Below are positions 21,325 to 34,280 of a DNA stretch of 64,000 bases, one piece after another. The notes under the pieces are model-generated. The model saw only the letters and a program-made list of their open reading frames with translations. It did not search any database and was not told the DNA's origin. Where the stretch lies: NCBI GenBank assembly GCA_012861695.1, contig JAAOOA010000483.1, forward strand, positions 155,001 to 219,000, given 5' to 3'. This DNA is from Trematomus loennbergii. Taxonomy: Eukaryota > Chordata > Actinopteri > Perciformes > Nototheniidae. Position 1 is the stretch's first letter. Each line of letters starts with the position of its first letter. The position numbers and the translations under genes were made by a program.

Positions 21325-21836
21325 TAATAACTCAGGCAGTCATAGTATTTACCTCCTTGATTGCCAGACGCCTAATTCTTCTGTCCTGGAAGGAGCAAGC
21401 ACCTCCCAATTTTACTAGATGGATAAGAGACACTATGCACTTCCTTACATTTGAGACAATCCAGTACACTCTAAAAGGCTCCGTGCAGAAGTTTACAAAG
21501 ATTAGGACCCCCTTCCTAAATTATTACGATAGTTTACAGATCCCCCTTAACCAGGATGACTAGAGCAATAGTTTGTGGCAGCAGTTTTTTTTTTAAACTG
21601 TTAAACATATAAAAAAACTTTAAAATGTCACGTTATTTATGAGGACCAAATCCAAAATTGAAGGGCTGACAATTTGGAAAAAATATGTAATTTGTAAATA
21701 AATGGACTGTTGTTGAAATTGAAATATGATTCATGATATCAGAGGGGCTTCCATGTGTTGAAGATGCATTCAAATATCAACATTATGACAACCAAGACTT
21801 CAGATTTAAAACCACAGCTGTAGTTACAACGTGTTC

Positions 21837-21850
21837 CCACTAGGTGGCGC
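21837..21850 (+). promoter_or_regulatory. CTCF-type binding motif (plus strand)
   Basis: The 14-mer CCACTAGGTGGCGC fits every position of the CTCF core consensus CCASYAGRKGGCRS and is followed by CAGAG. It is oriented away from the minus-strand motif at 19733, giving a divergent pair 2.1 kb apart. This is motif evidence only. Confidence 0.6.
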
Positions 21851-21855
21851 CAGAG

Positions 21856-22860
21856 TCATATATTTAATTCAGCAACAGCACAAAGCTCGAGGCGGTCAGA
21901 GGAAATGTTAAAAGGCCTCAGAACAGGGCCTGGAACTGAAGAGCTGCACACAGAAGGGCTTTGCTTTTGGGATACCACACTTTAATAGAGTTAATATAGA
22001 GACACATATATATTATTATAGACACATTTTCATCCAAAAAAACGTTTGATCATTTATCCAATGATTATTTCGATGTAGGCCTACATCTTGAATTAGCTAG
22101 TGAAGACTGGACTTACTTAACTGATAGTCCAAATAGTTCAGAGATAATGTTTAACTTTGTTTTGAAATCACGCCAAAATATATATATAAAAGTAATTTCA
22201 CAAATAGACTATCATTTTAAAATGTATGTATTCAATGTATAGATTTCTCAAAATAAACCACACGCGTGTTGCAATTTATTATTATTATGACAGTCACAAA
22301 ATATCAAAGGAATAATAAAGGATGTTATTACTATTACATGTTATTATGGTACATAATATATGATGCAATTCAGTTCAGCTATTTTATGGCTTATTGTGCC
22401 AGTGTTAGAGTAGTTTTTATAATGTATGTGTTCCTAAGTGCTTTTAATGAATCAAATAAATACTGTATATTTAGGGTTCAGATGACAACAATATACATTT
22501 CACTAACTGCAATAAATAGCCTAACGTGTAGAAAACGTTTCACAAAACAATGAAAAAGTAAAAGACACATAACATTTCAAATACAGTCAATACCATACAT
22601 TTAAAAATAATTACTGATTTGATTGAGCACTTACAGTATTAGGCATTTAAACCTAAAAAGTAAAAATGCATTGTAGATTTTTTTCCTTATGTAATTTTAT
22701 TTGTATTGGTTATTTTATTGAACTAAATAGTGTCCAATCTTAGTAAGTTTAATATTAATAAAGCTTTTAAATTGTTAAGACACTACCAAATCCTCTCAAG
22801 ATGTTTTTAATGAAATGCTTCTAGTCAATATTAATTGAACAGTATTTTCTTATTTTCTAA
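21856..22860. other. AT-rich non-coding stretch, nothing recognised
   Basis: Strongly AT-rich sequence with long T and A runs and no exon, RNA gene or bounded element that I can support. Confidence 0.4.
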
Positions 22861-23340
22861 CCTTATTTAAAGAGAGCCTTCTCCTCGTCTTAAAAGGTTG
22901 AAAAAAAGCAGTGAAGAGCAAGTTTTTTTGAACAAACAGTTTTTTCGCCCCTTAAGCCAAGACAGGACAATATTTGCCTTAGCTAGAATACCATTTTCCC
23001 TGGACTTTGGGGTGTTGTTTGAAGAGGAGGGGGCCTGACAGGCGCTCTTGAGGGCTGACCCTCACTCTGCTGGGGACACGCCGCCAGCCGCATATAAATA
23101 AAAGATTACAGTGGAAAATCAATTTCTGAGCAAACTCATTAAAAATGCCCCTCGCCTTAACTGATTCCATTTCCTCCCGTTCAACCTGTTAACGCCTTGC
23201 TGTCCCTGAGCCGGACCACCATCACTGCTTCACCCGCCCCCCCCCCCTCCTCCATCCTCCCTTTGCCCTGTCGCTCTCCCCGGTGGTAATTACTTGCACA
23301 AGTCGTTTTTTGCCCTTTGATTTGCACCGTTTCACAAATG
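22861..23340. promoter_or_regulatory. Candidate conserved non-coding element
   Basis: Complex sequence of even composition, without repeats, embedded in AT-rich DNA. It holds motif-dense stretches such as CATATAAATAAAAGATTACA and GCCTTAACTGATTCC. This resembles the texture of developmental enhancers in gene deserts. The call is from texture only; no alignment was possible. Confidence 0.25.
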
Positions 23341-24400
23341 AAGGTTAAGTTTGTTTAACCGTGCTGGATTTGCCAGTCATGTTAAAGCATATAATGTGGC
23401 AGGTCCTTGGTTTCTGCACACACCTCAGGCCTGCCTCCCCCCCTCATCTCCTTCCCTGTTGGCCTGGGCCTCCCCAGGAGGAGGGGGGGGGGCTCCAAGG
23501 TTAAGGCTTACTGGGCCTGAGGAAGCCTGCAGTGGATCAGGCTTCAGACCCATTGACTTAACTGAAAGGAGACCAGGAAGTTGTTAAAAATCACCTCTGC
23601 TAAAAGGATTAAGAATCAAACTGCTGTGTTTATCCTGAGAGGATGTTAAGGTGCTCTCGGTAAGTCACTGAGAAGATAGAGAGGACGAAATGGGAGCGAG
23701 ATAAGGGATCATTAGTGAACCTCCCTCCAAGGTCTCGGACCTACAGTACAGCAGAAGCTTTTGTCAAAAATCTTCCAATACAATGTTTATGAAACACTTT
23801 GCACAGCTTGTTGAAACAGAAAGAATAGAACAATAGTGAAAGACACACAAAGTGTACAAGTGTTTTCCCATTTCAGCGCCTTCGCCTTGTCTCCGATCAA
23901 TACCTCACAGAGTGAAAGTCACCAGAGCCAAGGTGAACATCGATCTCAGGCAGCCGGAGCCGTTAAGAGCATTTTAAGTGTGTCGCTGAGGATTGTTTAG
24001 CTGCAGCTCGCACACAAAGGAGAGCACACGGAGGAGTTTGTTATCACACTGCACAAAAAACCATGAGACTTTCACATTCACAGCCAGGCATTGTCTCTCA
24101 GCTAATCAGATCTATATTGGTGCACTGAAGCAGTCTTGAAGTTAATGGCTTTTTGGTCTGAATTTAGGTTTGTTGTTAACACAAGCTTCAGAGATTAAAC
24201 CAGTTTATTCCACAACCTAAAAAAGCATCAATGCACACGTGAAGCCTATGTCATAAAAACGAGGGTAACAAGTTACTAAAGGAGAATACTAAACGTCGTC
24301 ATGCCAAACATTAGCCACCTTTAGCTTAGCGGTGGTGACGTGAATTCATGCGAACGTGATGTTTATAGCCTAAAGTTAACTTCTGAAGATCGCATTAAAC
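23341..24400. other. Non-coding stretch, nothing recognised
   Basis: Mixed sequence with C- and G-rich runs near 23440-23500. No supported exon. Confidence 0.4.
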
Positions 24401-24720
24401 AAAACAAAAAAAGGGTTAGTATGTGGCGTTTATCCTGTTGAACAAAAACTCTGCAATATTCCAAAATCTAATGGAAAAAGTCCCTAATTGGCTCTTTTGT
24501 TGAGGGAACCAGCGCGATGCTCATTTCGGGTCGTCCTACAAAAATACCAGCTTTCTATCGGTCGCACATGTGCTGTGAAAGCACGCAAAGGAGGAGCAGC
24601 TCTGTAGTTGTTGATGAAGGATGTTTACAAAAATATGTTTTACACTGGTAATTATGAGTTACCGGGAACGTCTGTCTACCCTAACCATGTCCTGTGTGGT
24701 GGAGGTTACCCCACATTTCA
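24401..24720. repeat. Dispersed repeat of unknown family
   Basis: The stretch TTTGTTGAGGGAACCAGCGC, followed shortly by TTTCGGGTCGTCCTAC, parallels 14800-14870 (TGTCGAGGGAACCAG, CTGGGTCAGCCTAC). Both are preceded by an ATCCTGTTGAA motif and an AATGGAAA-type motif. These are two diverged copies of an interspersed repeat. Its ends are not clear. Confidence 0.5.
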
Positions 24721-27700
24721 CTGAGAGCTTTGAGTCTCTGTCTAGCCGAGGGCAGCCATAAAGCTTTGGGAAAACAAAAGTGTGTTTAGCTGCGCAGATA
24801 GCTCTTCTCCCTGTAGATATCTGCTGATAGTGTGAGGTGGAGCGGTGAGCTTCACTAACTCACAGCTCATCTGTGTTTGTGCTGGATGAGACATTATTGT
24901 CTCCCATTGTCCCAGTCTCTGAGCCCCACCATTGAGCTGTGGCCTTGTGCTGCTTTAACACCGGTCATGTGCAAGACGTCTGGTGAGCGTATATCAAAAC
25001 TCAGTTCATAATAAAGGGCTCATGGTATACTCGGTAGGTTTGTAGCCTGTTATTTATTAAATAAAACGTAATAAAATATGATGCAATGATTAAGGATAAA
25101 GCTGCAGTTTTTTTATTTCTGTGAATTCCTTGAAGAAGACTGAATTTAATATTTTCCTAGGACAGTTGCCCGCATAGCTACAGTCTAGCCTGATAAAGCT
25201 CTCCATGCCATTTAACGCCAATATTATCCAGAAACTATTGAAACACAAGCAAGAGGCCATGCTGATGCATTTGGTGACTTTTTCTCTCCTCACAATGAAC
25301 ATGGCTAGTGTTGTTTATTTTGGAAATGAATCAGTCACTCACATGGTTCAGCTCTAGGTCATTGTCTTTGTACTGAAGCAATATATCAACCAATCCATCA
25401 GTACGGCTCTTTGATGTGTTGTGAGGAGACAACAGGAAATACGCATAAGCATGTTAGGATGTACATTTGTTACTTTTTGATATTTATAGTTCATTTTGAT
25501 ATTTAGGGCCACATTTCGTCAAAGTGTCAAGAGGCGGAGGACCTATTTAACATGGTAAGATTATTATAATAATTGTGTTTAGCATTTGAACACATTTTCG
25601 GGTCCCTGCGATTTTGGAAAAGTCAAAAGTTTGCACGTAAGTGGCGAGTGGCGAACATGTCGTTTTGACAACGTGGTTGGGCTTGGATGTGGCAAAGTGC
25701 TGAAACCATGCCCATGACACTTTTTCTAAGTAAACATTCACATATACATTTTGCTAGGCATATGTAGCATGATGATGCGTACAAAAAGCCTCATGGAACA
25801 GTACTTTTGTAATGGGATTTTAATAATAAAAAAGATCATAATCTCAGCACTATCCCTAAAGATTCATAGTGAGTATAATCAATGTATGTACCTTCTTTAC
25901 AATAACCATGCATCTTGTGTGGGAAATAAACCCGTTATGGTTGCATGGGAATAGTACATACATTATATAGATATATTGCACCACTGGTTTTCCATTTGAA
26001 CATGCAGCGAGGGAAAATAGTTTGTTTTTGAGTGCAGAGGTAGAAGGAGTGAATGTGTACCAAGGAGATTAAAGTAGGTACAAAAGAGAGAGGAATACCT
26101 CGTGTGTGTATATGTGCGTGTGCGTCCTTGTGTGTGCATTGAAGGATGGTGGTGAGAGTGTTGTGTTTCACAGTTTTTTGCCATGATGCACTTATTATTC
26201 TGCACAAGGGGCACTTCACATGCGGAATGGGTTCTCTTTGATATCGACAGCAGCTTGAGGGAGAGAGTGCACTCAAAAACAGGCGCGGCGAATTTATTCT
26301 GGGAAAAAACAGATAGTTGTGTACTTCCCTGGCAGTGGTTGCCGCACATGCGAAGAACCAACCGCTTTGATGCTCCAGCGGTGACACTCCACACGCTAAT
26401 GAAATATGGTAATTACAGCTACATGAAAGCCCTCCTAGACAGAACTGGAGAAAGGGTATAAAAAACAACAATATGACTTTATCCAAAGATACCCACTGTG
26501 ATTAATTCTCCTTTTTATAAACATATATTTTATGCCGTTCACTTGCGACAAAGCAGCGTGGGCCATCAGTTGACCCAGGAACCGGCGAGGGGAAAGGTCT
26601 GCTGATTAAGAACCCTATTGTTCCCTTTCAATAGAAGACGCTGTCTGCAGGAGAGTGCTCTACGTGCCGAGCTGCTCTAACTTAGACCCCTTTCTTTGCA
26701 GCAGCAGATTTTTCCTGAAATTCACCCAAATCTAGACTGCAAAGCTGAGTCCACAGCACAAACACTTGGCTCGATCGCACGCCACAGAAGTCCCATTTGT
26801 GGAAAAACTGGTAACTTGAAGAGTTTAAGAGGAATTCATTATGATTAATGTTTAAACAATGGACACTTGAGAAATGTGCTTGCATTTTTAAGTCAAGAGT
26901 CTAGAGTGTCAGATATTACCCAGAGAAGGAAATCACCAGTCACAAGGGAAAGACTACAATTTGATATATCTTCAGTAACTTGTTTCAAAAAAGGAAATGG
27001 TAAGACTGTAAGTGGGGCAGATTTTGATGATTGGCGGTAAGTTTGTTGGAGATGATTGAGAGTTTGGCCTTTATAGTGGTCTATCTGCAGATAAAGACAT
27101 AAGGGGAACCTGGAGAAGAACCAGAGATGGCACGGAGGAAGGATGTGAAACGCAATAGAAAATCTTATCAGTATAAAACACATCTTGTTGTTATCATCAC
27201 TCGTAAAAAAAAAAAAGGTCAACCGTGAAGAATGAATACTAAAGCTAGATCATAATAAAACCCTTTTGGTTGCCAAGTTTTGTCAGACATTACTAAATCT
27301 GTTGTGATGGTTAAATAATGTCGTCTTAAAAGAACCTACGGTAAGATATGCATTTTATCTACAGATAGGGGTCCTTTTCAAGCTGTATTCCAAGTCACAA
27401 AATATTTAATTTACAAAAAAAGTTGAAATTGTACTTATACTTGACACTTAAAGAACAGGTGTCGTGACACAATGGCTTCTCACCGAGGAGGAGGACGGAG
27501 AGAGAAAGGAAGGGGGTGGAGGAGGCCGTGTGTTTGACCATCAGTGTTTGCTCTCAGTCAGACAGCCAAGCAGTCCCCCATCCTGTCACACACTCACACA
27601 CACTTTCGCCTCGCTGACCCACTCTCCCGAGGGATGGAGACCTCCACCTAGAGGTCAGGGAGAAGGTGGAGGTCAAATGGGCTCTGATAAGTCCTGCTAA

Positions 27701-27956
27701 TAGGACTGTGTATGTGTGCATGTGAGTCTAAATAGGGATGTGGGGGTTTGACCGGCTAACTGGGGCTAAAAGCTAAGTGAACAAACACACAGGGATTCAC
27801 ACACACACACACACACGCGCTGTATGCATGCATGCACACTCTTTAAGGTCAGAGCACAGGGTGAGAATGTTAAACGGCCAAGCTGGGGACATCAAATATT
27901 TTCCTACCCATCACTATCAGAAACCACCTGCCTGAAATCTTCAAGTGTGTGCACCC
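24721..27956. other. Non-coding stretch, nothing firmly recognised
   Basis: Complex sequence. A minus-strand frame of 183 codons (25935-26486) overlaps a 143-codon frame on the same strand, and neither has splice or domain support. The block 26150-26460 is unusually even in composition and may be regulatory. Confidence 0.4.
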
Positions 27957-27988
27957 GTGTGTGGTGTGTGTGTGTGGTGTGTGTGTGT

Positions 27989-28037
<49 letters not shown>

Positions 28038-28038
28038 T
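27957..28038. repeat. (GT)n microsatellite
   Basis: GT repeat with three one-base interruptions. Chance frames arise on both strands. Confidence 0.95.
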
Positions 28039-28599
28039 GCAGGAGAGGCTGCCCGAGAAACATATATAGGCTTAGCTGACTGCTGAGACAACTTGGCTTT
28101 ATTAGAGCACACACAGATTCAGACAGTCAGATAGGCAGGGTGTGTGTGGGCGCCAGCAGAGCAGACAGATGTAGTTTGGGGGGCGGGCTCAGATAGGGAG
28201 ATCCTTCCCCACCCTGTGTTTTTCTTATACCCCCCCGCTCTTTTTTATCGCCTCTCCTCCAGGTGTATCCAGGTAACTCCAAGGCCAGGCCGCTCTTAAA
28301 CCCACGACAGTCAAGGTAACGGGTAATTGCGGAATGGTACTCGTAAAAACGGCCTGTTTGCCTTCAGATGAACTCCGCCCGGCTTGTTTTAGACACAAAA
28401 ATGGAGAATCATGAAGCTCAACATGGCGTGATATTGTGGTACAAGCTTCAGACAAACTACTTATGTCCTGCTTTCACCTTCATACCAATCCTCCTCGACC
28501 GTCCAGCCTTCAACACAAGTTACTTTTTCTTTGTATTCCCTTCTCTGCTTCCCACTGTCTTTATCTCTCCCCCTTCAGCGCCCATATTTCTCTGACTTT

Positions 28600-28830
28600 A
28601 TGAGCAACTCTGGCTCCCTCCCTCTTTTAATGTTTGATTTCAGGTGATAAGAGGAGGCCTGAGAGATGAGTGGGGACTGCGCCTGGTTAATGTGGTCAAA
28701 GGGCAGAGGCTGTGCTGGGGGAGTGGGGGGCCGGCTGCAGTCACTCAGCCCGAGACTGGGCCGCGCTGAGCTTTTTTGGGCCGTGAGCTGTGGATGGTGG
28801 CCCTCAGCCAATAGCTGCACACAAGCCAGG
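28600..28830. promoter_or_regulatory. Candidate conserved non-coding element
   Basis: Non-repetitive, balanced to GC-rich block with GATAAGAGG (GATA-type), GGTTAATG and CAGCCAATAGC (CCAAT-type) motifs in close spacing. It is a regulatory candidate from texture only. Confidence 0.2.
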
Positions 28831-29096
28831 AAAGCACACATATTGAAGCAATTGTCCATATCTGCCGAGGAGTCATTATCTGACAATCTATCAAGATATC
28901 GATCAAGAGTTTGTTATATCTACTGTCACATGTACTTACCCTCTGAACAGCGATAAGATGACTACGTCTCTTTGCACAAAGGCCGATAAACACATGGCCT
29001 GCACACACCCGTATAGGCAGATGCACGCAAAAAAAGCCGGGTGTATATTTGTACCATAAATAAAAATATTGTATACAGGCGAGCACGTACAGGATG

Positions 29097-29172
29097 TTAC
29101 CACCCACACCCACACCCACACCCACACACCCACCCACACACACACCCACACACACACACACACACACACACA
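29097..29172. repeat. (CACACC)n/(CA)n microsatellite
   Basis: CACACC hexamer units grade into a CA dinucleotide run. Confidence 0.9.
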
Positions 29173-29579
29173 GTACAGTTCACTGTCAAACACAGTCTCA
29201 GTCCATCTCCTCACTTTCAACAATCACTTGTTTGTTTCAGACCGCAAACAAACAACCCACTCCCGCACATAGTGGTCATTGACACGGACTTTCCTCTCTA
29301 TTACTCTCCATCTTTCGCTCTCTTGTCCTCCCTAACCCCTCTCTCTGATTTTATTCCTCGCCCTGCTCCGGCCATTATAAATTCATCGTATGCCATCGTG
29401 GCTGATTGAAGTGATGGGCTGATTCCTCAGAGCTTCCTGGCTGATGGAGGGTGCTATAGCAAATAGCCCAATGGGTCTGTTTAGATAACACTGACCTCTC
29501 GCAAACCACCGCCACCTCTGTGAGTGAGCTTGTGGGAGTCGTCCCCGAGAGGAAGCATGATCCAGAAATGGAAAAGGGA

Positions 29580-30186
29580 ATTTTATAAAAAAAAATTTAA
29601 AAAAAAAAAAAAAAGGAAAATTGATTTCTCACAAAAAAACAGAGTAAAGGAAAGAGTGTTTCAGAGAGATGAAAAGAAGTAAAAAAATATATGGATGGGG
29701 GGAAAAGGAGAGTAAAAGGGGGATTGGGTGTGGCCATGATTTGAAGCGTATTGTAACTCCCACCTGCCCTCTCCATGAACAAAAGTGTTAGTCATCATCA
29801 GGGTGAATTGTGAGGCGAGACGAGAGGCCGCTTCGTTGGACTCCCTGATCTGCATTCTGGCCATGGGGTTACCAGGGTAACGAGTACACGGCGGGGCGAG
29901 GAGGGTGAGGGGGGCATGGAGAGGGCACTCACCCTTTTCCTTGGAAATGGATATTCATGCCTTTGTTCGGCAGGGGTTACGATCATGTTGATTAGGGGGG
30001 AAAAAATAGTGTTTAAACGGCCCGCCCTCTCGCCTGGCTCCATGAAACGGGTAAATAATGGAAAGCAGGGTCGGAGGACATTTCAGTTTTCCTCACCTGC
30101 CACTGTAGCAGGTCCCTAAATATTTTAACGGCCACTCAATTTTTCTCTGCCAATACTGAAATCTACGTAGAACCAGCGATTGAATG
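29580..30186. other. A-rich tract followed by complex non-coding sequence
   Basis: An A-rich run occupies 29588-29615. The following 29890-30120 block is complex and enhancer-like (GGATATTCATGCCTTTGTT). No exon is supported. Confidence 0.35.
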
Positions 30187-30363
30187 CAGTGAAGTACATT
30201 TACTCAATACTTAAGTACAAATTAAATGTATTTGTACTTTACCGAAGTATTTTCATTTTGTCCATCTTTATACGTTTACTCTTAACTTTTAAAGAGTATA
30301 TTTATAAATGTAGTATTGTAACTTTTACTTCATTAAAAGATGTAAGTACTTCTTCCACCTCTG
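30187..30363. mobile_element. Short hAT miniature element (CAGTGGTG/CCACCTCTG family), copy 1
   Basis: Begins CAGTGAAGTACATTTACTC and ends CTTCTTCCACCTCTG. It is dominated by AAGTAC/TTTACTT motifs shared with the elements at 33180 and 41194. The flanks ATTGAATG and GTAGAATG agree at 6 of 8 with a one-base uncertainty at the right end. It is an internally deleted copy of 177 bp. Confidence 0.7.
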
Positions 30364-33179
30364 TGTAGAATGCTTTAAATAATTAAAAACCGTGATTCAG
30401 TGGAACCACACAGTAATAATATTAAATATATTGTGTAAAATTAAGATTTTTTTTTTTTTTTGTTAACTGCTTTTTTTTTCTGTTAACTTATCACATGATG
30501 GCAGGGGACTGGACATGTTTCCTGTCTCAGCCCTTTGTATTCAGCAGGTAGAATGTGCTCATTTTATTACTTTATAAAAAGTATGTACACCAGCGAATGC
30601 AAATGTGTTTGTTCTGGTAACATTTTATTAAATTTGTTTCATTCAGCTTTTATCCAAGCCTACACCTTGACTTACAAAAGGTGCAACAAGCTGCGAACTG
30701 AAAACAGAAACAATTTATTTATTCTTAAAAAGAGGAGGGCTGCTCGATTTCTTCCCTCCCCCTTCCCAAACAGCCCATTGACCTTGTCTGTCTGTCTGTA
30801 CAGAAACTACAGTATTCTCTGTTGCACAAAGATCCTCCAAATATGTTTTCAGTCTGGATAATATCTCTCTTTTCTGTCAGCCACATATAAAGAGCGTGTG
30901 TCTGCTAGCCGTAAGTGTGTTGAGGCGGTTGAGGCCCATGTGTGTGGCATGTATCCATGTCCGTATCTGTGGCCTTGTGTTTAAGTACTCACTTTATGAT
31001 ACACATCAGAACACACATACTCCGTCTTCAAGTGTGCATTTAAAAATAATGGGCTTTGGCATTATGCAACTCTTTGCACACACTGAGCCCGTTTTAAAAG
31101 TTACGGAGGGCAATATTATCACTCATCTTTAAAAGCTGGGGGCTGTAAAACATCATTGTAACTCCCCTCATGTGACAAGATGTTTTACAATCGCACCATT
31201 AAAAGCTATTGAGAGAGCGTGGGCCATATAGAGTTGAGGAGAGTAAGCAGCGGTGAGTGTAGGTGGCTCTTTCTCTCCTGACGCAGCACTGAAAACATTC
31301 TTCAGTGCAAGGCGTGCAGCGCCCTAAGATAATGTTGTTCTTTAATTAAACTATCTCTGCTGTGCACTGTAAAGGAGCGGGGGAGAGGGCGCACACACAC
31401 AGGTAACCTTGGGCAAACCGATGCATTATGAATTCTCAGTATTGTAGGTTCTTTGTGTGGCGGTGTTTACGCATTTGAAAGAAGTGTGTGTATTAATAAT
31501 GTGTGTGCACTTTCCACACTGATCGCCAATTAAAACAACCCTCGGCTCAATGAAAACATGAAACTGACTCCTGCAATCACAGTTATGAATCAACCATCAG
31601 AGCTCATTACAGGAGTCAGGTGATCGGCCTCTGAAGCAGCTTCGCTTTACAAGATTGAAACCTGGAACTGAATAATGTTCAGATCAAACTGCACAACCCA
31701 GCAATGAGGCCTCACCACATCGTGAAATAACACACATGCTGTATATGCATTAGGCTGCATCACTTAAACAAATACAAATGTGATTTTTAGATATTTAAAA
31801 TAATATTTATTCTAAAGAGTCTGGACTTACTGTTTGTTTTTAACAATCTGCAGTATGCAAATGTAGATATTTGAGCCAAAAGGCTGAATTGAAATTAGTC
31901 TACAATAATGCTCCAGGCTATTATTATTGAATGAGCTGATAAAGTTTATCCTATATATCCGCTGCTTATTATGGGTAATAATTTTATTAAATCTACAGTT
32001 AGGCTGTCATACAACGTCCATACATCTCTTTATGAGTTAGTGTTATGTTGCTCTAGTGGCTTATAGTTCAAAAGGCCTGAAATACAGCAATAGATACATA
32101 AATAGTCATGTGAATAAACACAGGTGTCCTTTACACTGGGGACATGCCTGCACATTTTGAAATGAAATTGTCCCTATTACTTTTTTGAAGAATAATCTGT
32201 AATAAAAAATAATTAAAAAACGCTTGCACCTACAAATGTTAACTAACCAATAAAAAGGGCTTTAGGAAAGGTATATTTGCACCATAAGGAAAGATATAAT
32301 GCAATGTAAATATAGAAATAATTAATGTGTATTGTCAACTGAAAAAAAATCCCCCTATAAAATTTCCAAAAAAATCATGCATTAGCGACTTTTAATATTT
32401 CATGACATAGGTTGTTTTTATCCTTATTCTGGTAATTTTCTACTCTAATTCATCCTTCCATAACACTGCCTTACAGTGTATATGTTGAAGACAATTTTTA
32501 AATCTTATGTCACCATTACTTTACAACCCAAAGTGACGCCCTTGTAAATCAAATAGAAGGAGGTTCGTTTTATGGCGGATTAATTACGGCTTTTAATGAG
32601 AGTTATCGTCGGCAGACCGCTTGATGCTGCAGAGAAACGCGATCCTGCAGCAGCCTGTGCAGTCTGTAATGTCTGTAATGTCTAAACTGGAGCCGCGGTA
32701 GGTCAGGCCGACCACTGCTGAGATGTGAGAGGAATCCCTCCGCTATCTGCGAACTGATCCGTGTCCTGCGGTTTGATCCAGCTCGTGCATCTGCAGCCTG
32801 ACAGAAAGCTGGCGCACACTGTCCGATTTAACACCGAAGAGCACGGAGACGAAGCAGGCCTAAGGTCCGGTGTTGTGTTGTGATCCGGCTACTGTTCATT
32901 TACAAGAGCTTTACCTGCTGGTAGCCTATACCGATAGGCTCTAATTCAGGAGGCTGCTGTGTCTGGTAGTTCACCTGTCAGCCGCTAGGGGAGATATGCA
33001 TGAAGATAGAGAGGAGATCAGCACACAGCTTCCGTTCAAATCAGTAAAGGGTGTGAAAGAAACAACGACAAAAAAATACCTTTAAATAATTTAAATTAAA
33101 AGATAAAACAAAACGTGACAAAATGACCTTAAACAAAATGTAAAAAGGCTAATAAAAACCTACAGGGGTGAGTAACAGG
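30364..33179. other. Non-coding stretch with candidate regulatory blocks
   Basis: No exon or bounded repeat is supported. The blocks 31090-31450 and 32540-32960 are non-repetitive, with moderate CpG content in the second, and could be regulatory. This is inference from texture. Confidence 0.3.
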
Positions 33180-33709
33180 CAGTGGTGTAATGTAACTAAG
33201 TACATTTACTCAAGTATACTGTATAGCCTACTTAAGTACAATTTTGAGATAGTACTTTACTTTTTTGCTACTGCGTACTTCTACCCCACTACAATTCAGA
33301 GGTTGATAAAAGTAACTTTTACTCCACTACATTTATTTTATACCTTTGGTTACTTTTCAGACTTGGATTAATAATGTGAAATATAATTAACACTTAAATA
33401 AGACTTTAGTTACACCTGGAATAAATCCACAAGCTACCTAGCACTATATAAATCAATAAAAATGACCTCAACTTTTACCAGCTTTGATAACACTTTAGTG
33501 CATCAACGATTATAATATAGAAAATATATGATTCTGAAATAAGGCCAATCTGCATAATGAGTACTTTTACTTTTAGTACTTCAATTTATTTGATGCTAAT
33601 ACTTTTGTACTTTTACTTAAGTAACATTTGCAATGCAGGAGTTGTACTTTTAACAGAGTATTTCTACACTGTACTTTTACTTAAGAACTGAGTATGTCTT
33701 CCACCTCTG
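33180..33709. mobile_element. hAT miniature element (CAGTGGTG/CCACCTCTG family), copy 2, exact 8-bp duplication
   Basis: The octamer GTAACAGG flanks the element exactly on both sides (33172-33179 and 33710-33717). It starts CAGTGGTGTAATGTAACTA and ends ATGTCTTCCACCTCTG. The interior is full of TTTACTT/AAGTAC motifs that can fold back on each other. At 530 bp without a transposase frame, it is a non-autonomous hAT. The perfect duplication suggests it is the youngest of the three copies. Confidence 0.85.
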
Positions 33710-33717
33710 GTAACAGG

Positions 33718-34280
33718 TAAGGATAATACAAAAATTGCATATAGAAATACATTTAAAAAATACAGCCTGGGTGTGATTAATTGAATCTCACCTTTGGCCC
33801 CTTCATGTTTCAACCAGTGAGAAACTCAGTGCAGAAAATAATCATAATATGGAGAGTGGATTTTAGTAAAAGGGGCCGAGAGAAAATGCCATTTAGGACT
33901 CAAGATTTTTCCATTTGGCCGCCTGAAAGAGACTTAACGCCAATTGTCCTGCTGGTCATCTCACTCGATAGAATGCAAATGCGGGGGTCTATAGGGCCCG
34001 GTGCGGGAAAGCCATTGATTTGGGATGAATACAGTGGCTACTCTCAGGCCCTTCACAGTTATTAGGACTAATAGAGAAACATAAAATAGTGAGAGAGAGA
34101 AGCACAGATCGGCACAAATGCTCTAAATAGCGGGCTACTCCACAGGCCTCTCGCCGAGTTTGGCTTGCAATTTGCATTCCTTTGTGTGACAACTTGTAAT
34201 CCTCTCCTCAGCATGCCAAGAAACACACAACAGATTTATTGTCCCAGTCAACAAATAGTTTAAGTCATCCCAAACCTATT
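33718..34280. promoter_or_regulatory. Candidate conserved non-coding element
   Basis: Non-repetitive block of about 430 bp (33780-34200) with TTTTCCATTTGGCCG, CAATTGTCCTGCTGG, ATGCAAAT (octamer-type) and GCTATTTAGAG-like stretches. It has the composition expected of a developmental enhancer. No alignment evidence is available. Confidence 0.25.

Noticed and set aside
25935..26486. Minus-strand open frame of 183 codons starting MDKVILLFFIPFLQFCLGGL, looking like a signal peptide
   Set aside because: The hydrophobic start is not followed by a recognisable domain. A second frame on the same strand is open over the same interval, codon composition is like the flanks, and there is no splice, polyadenylation or promoter support.
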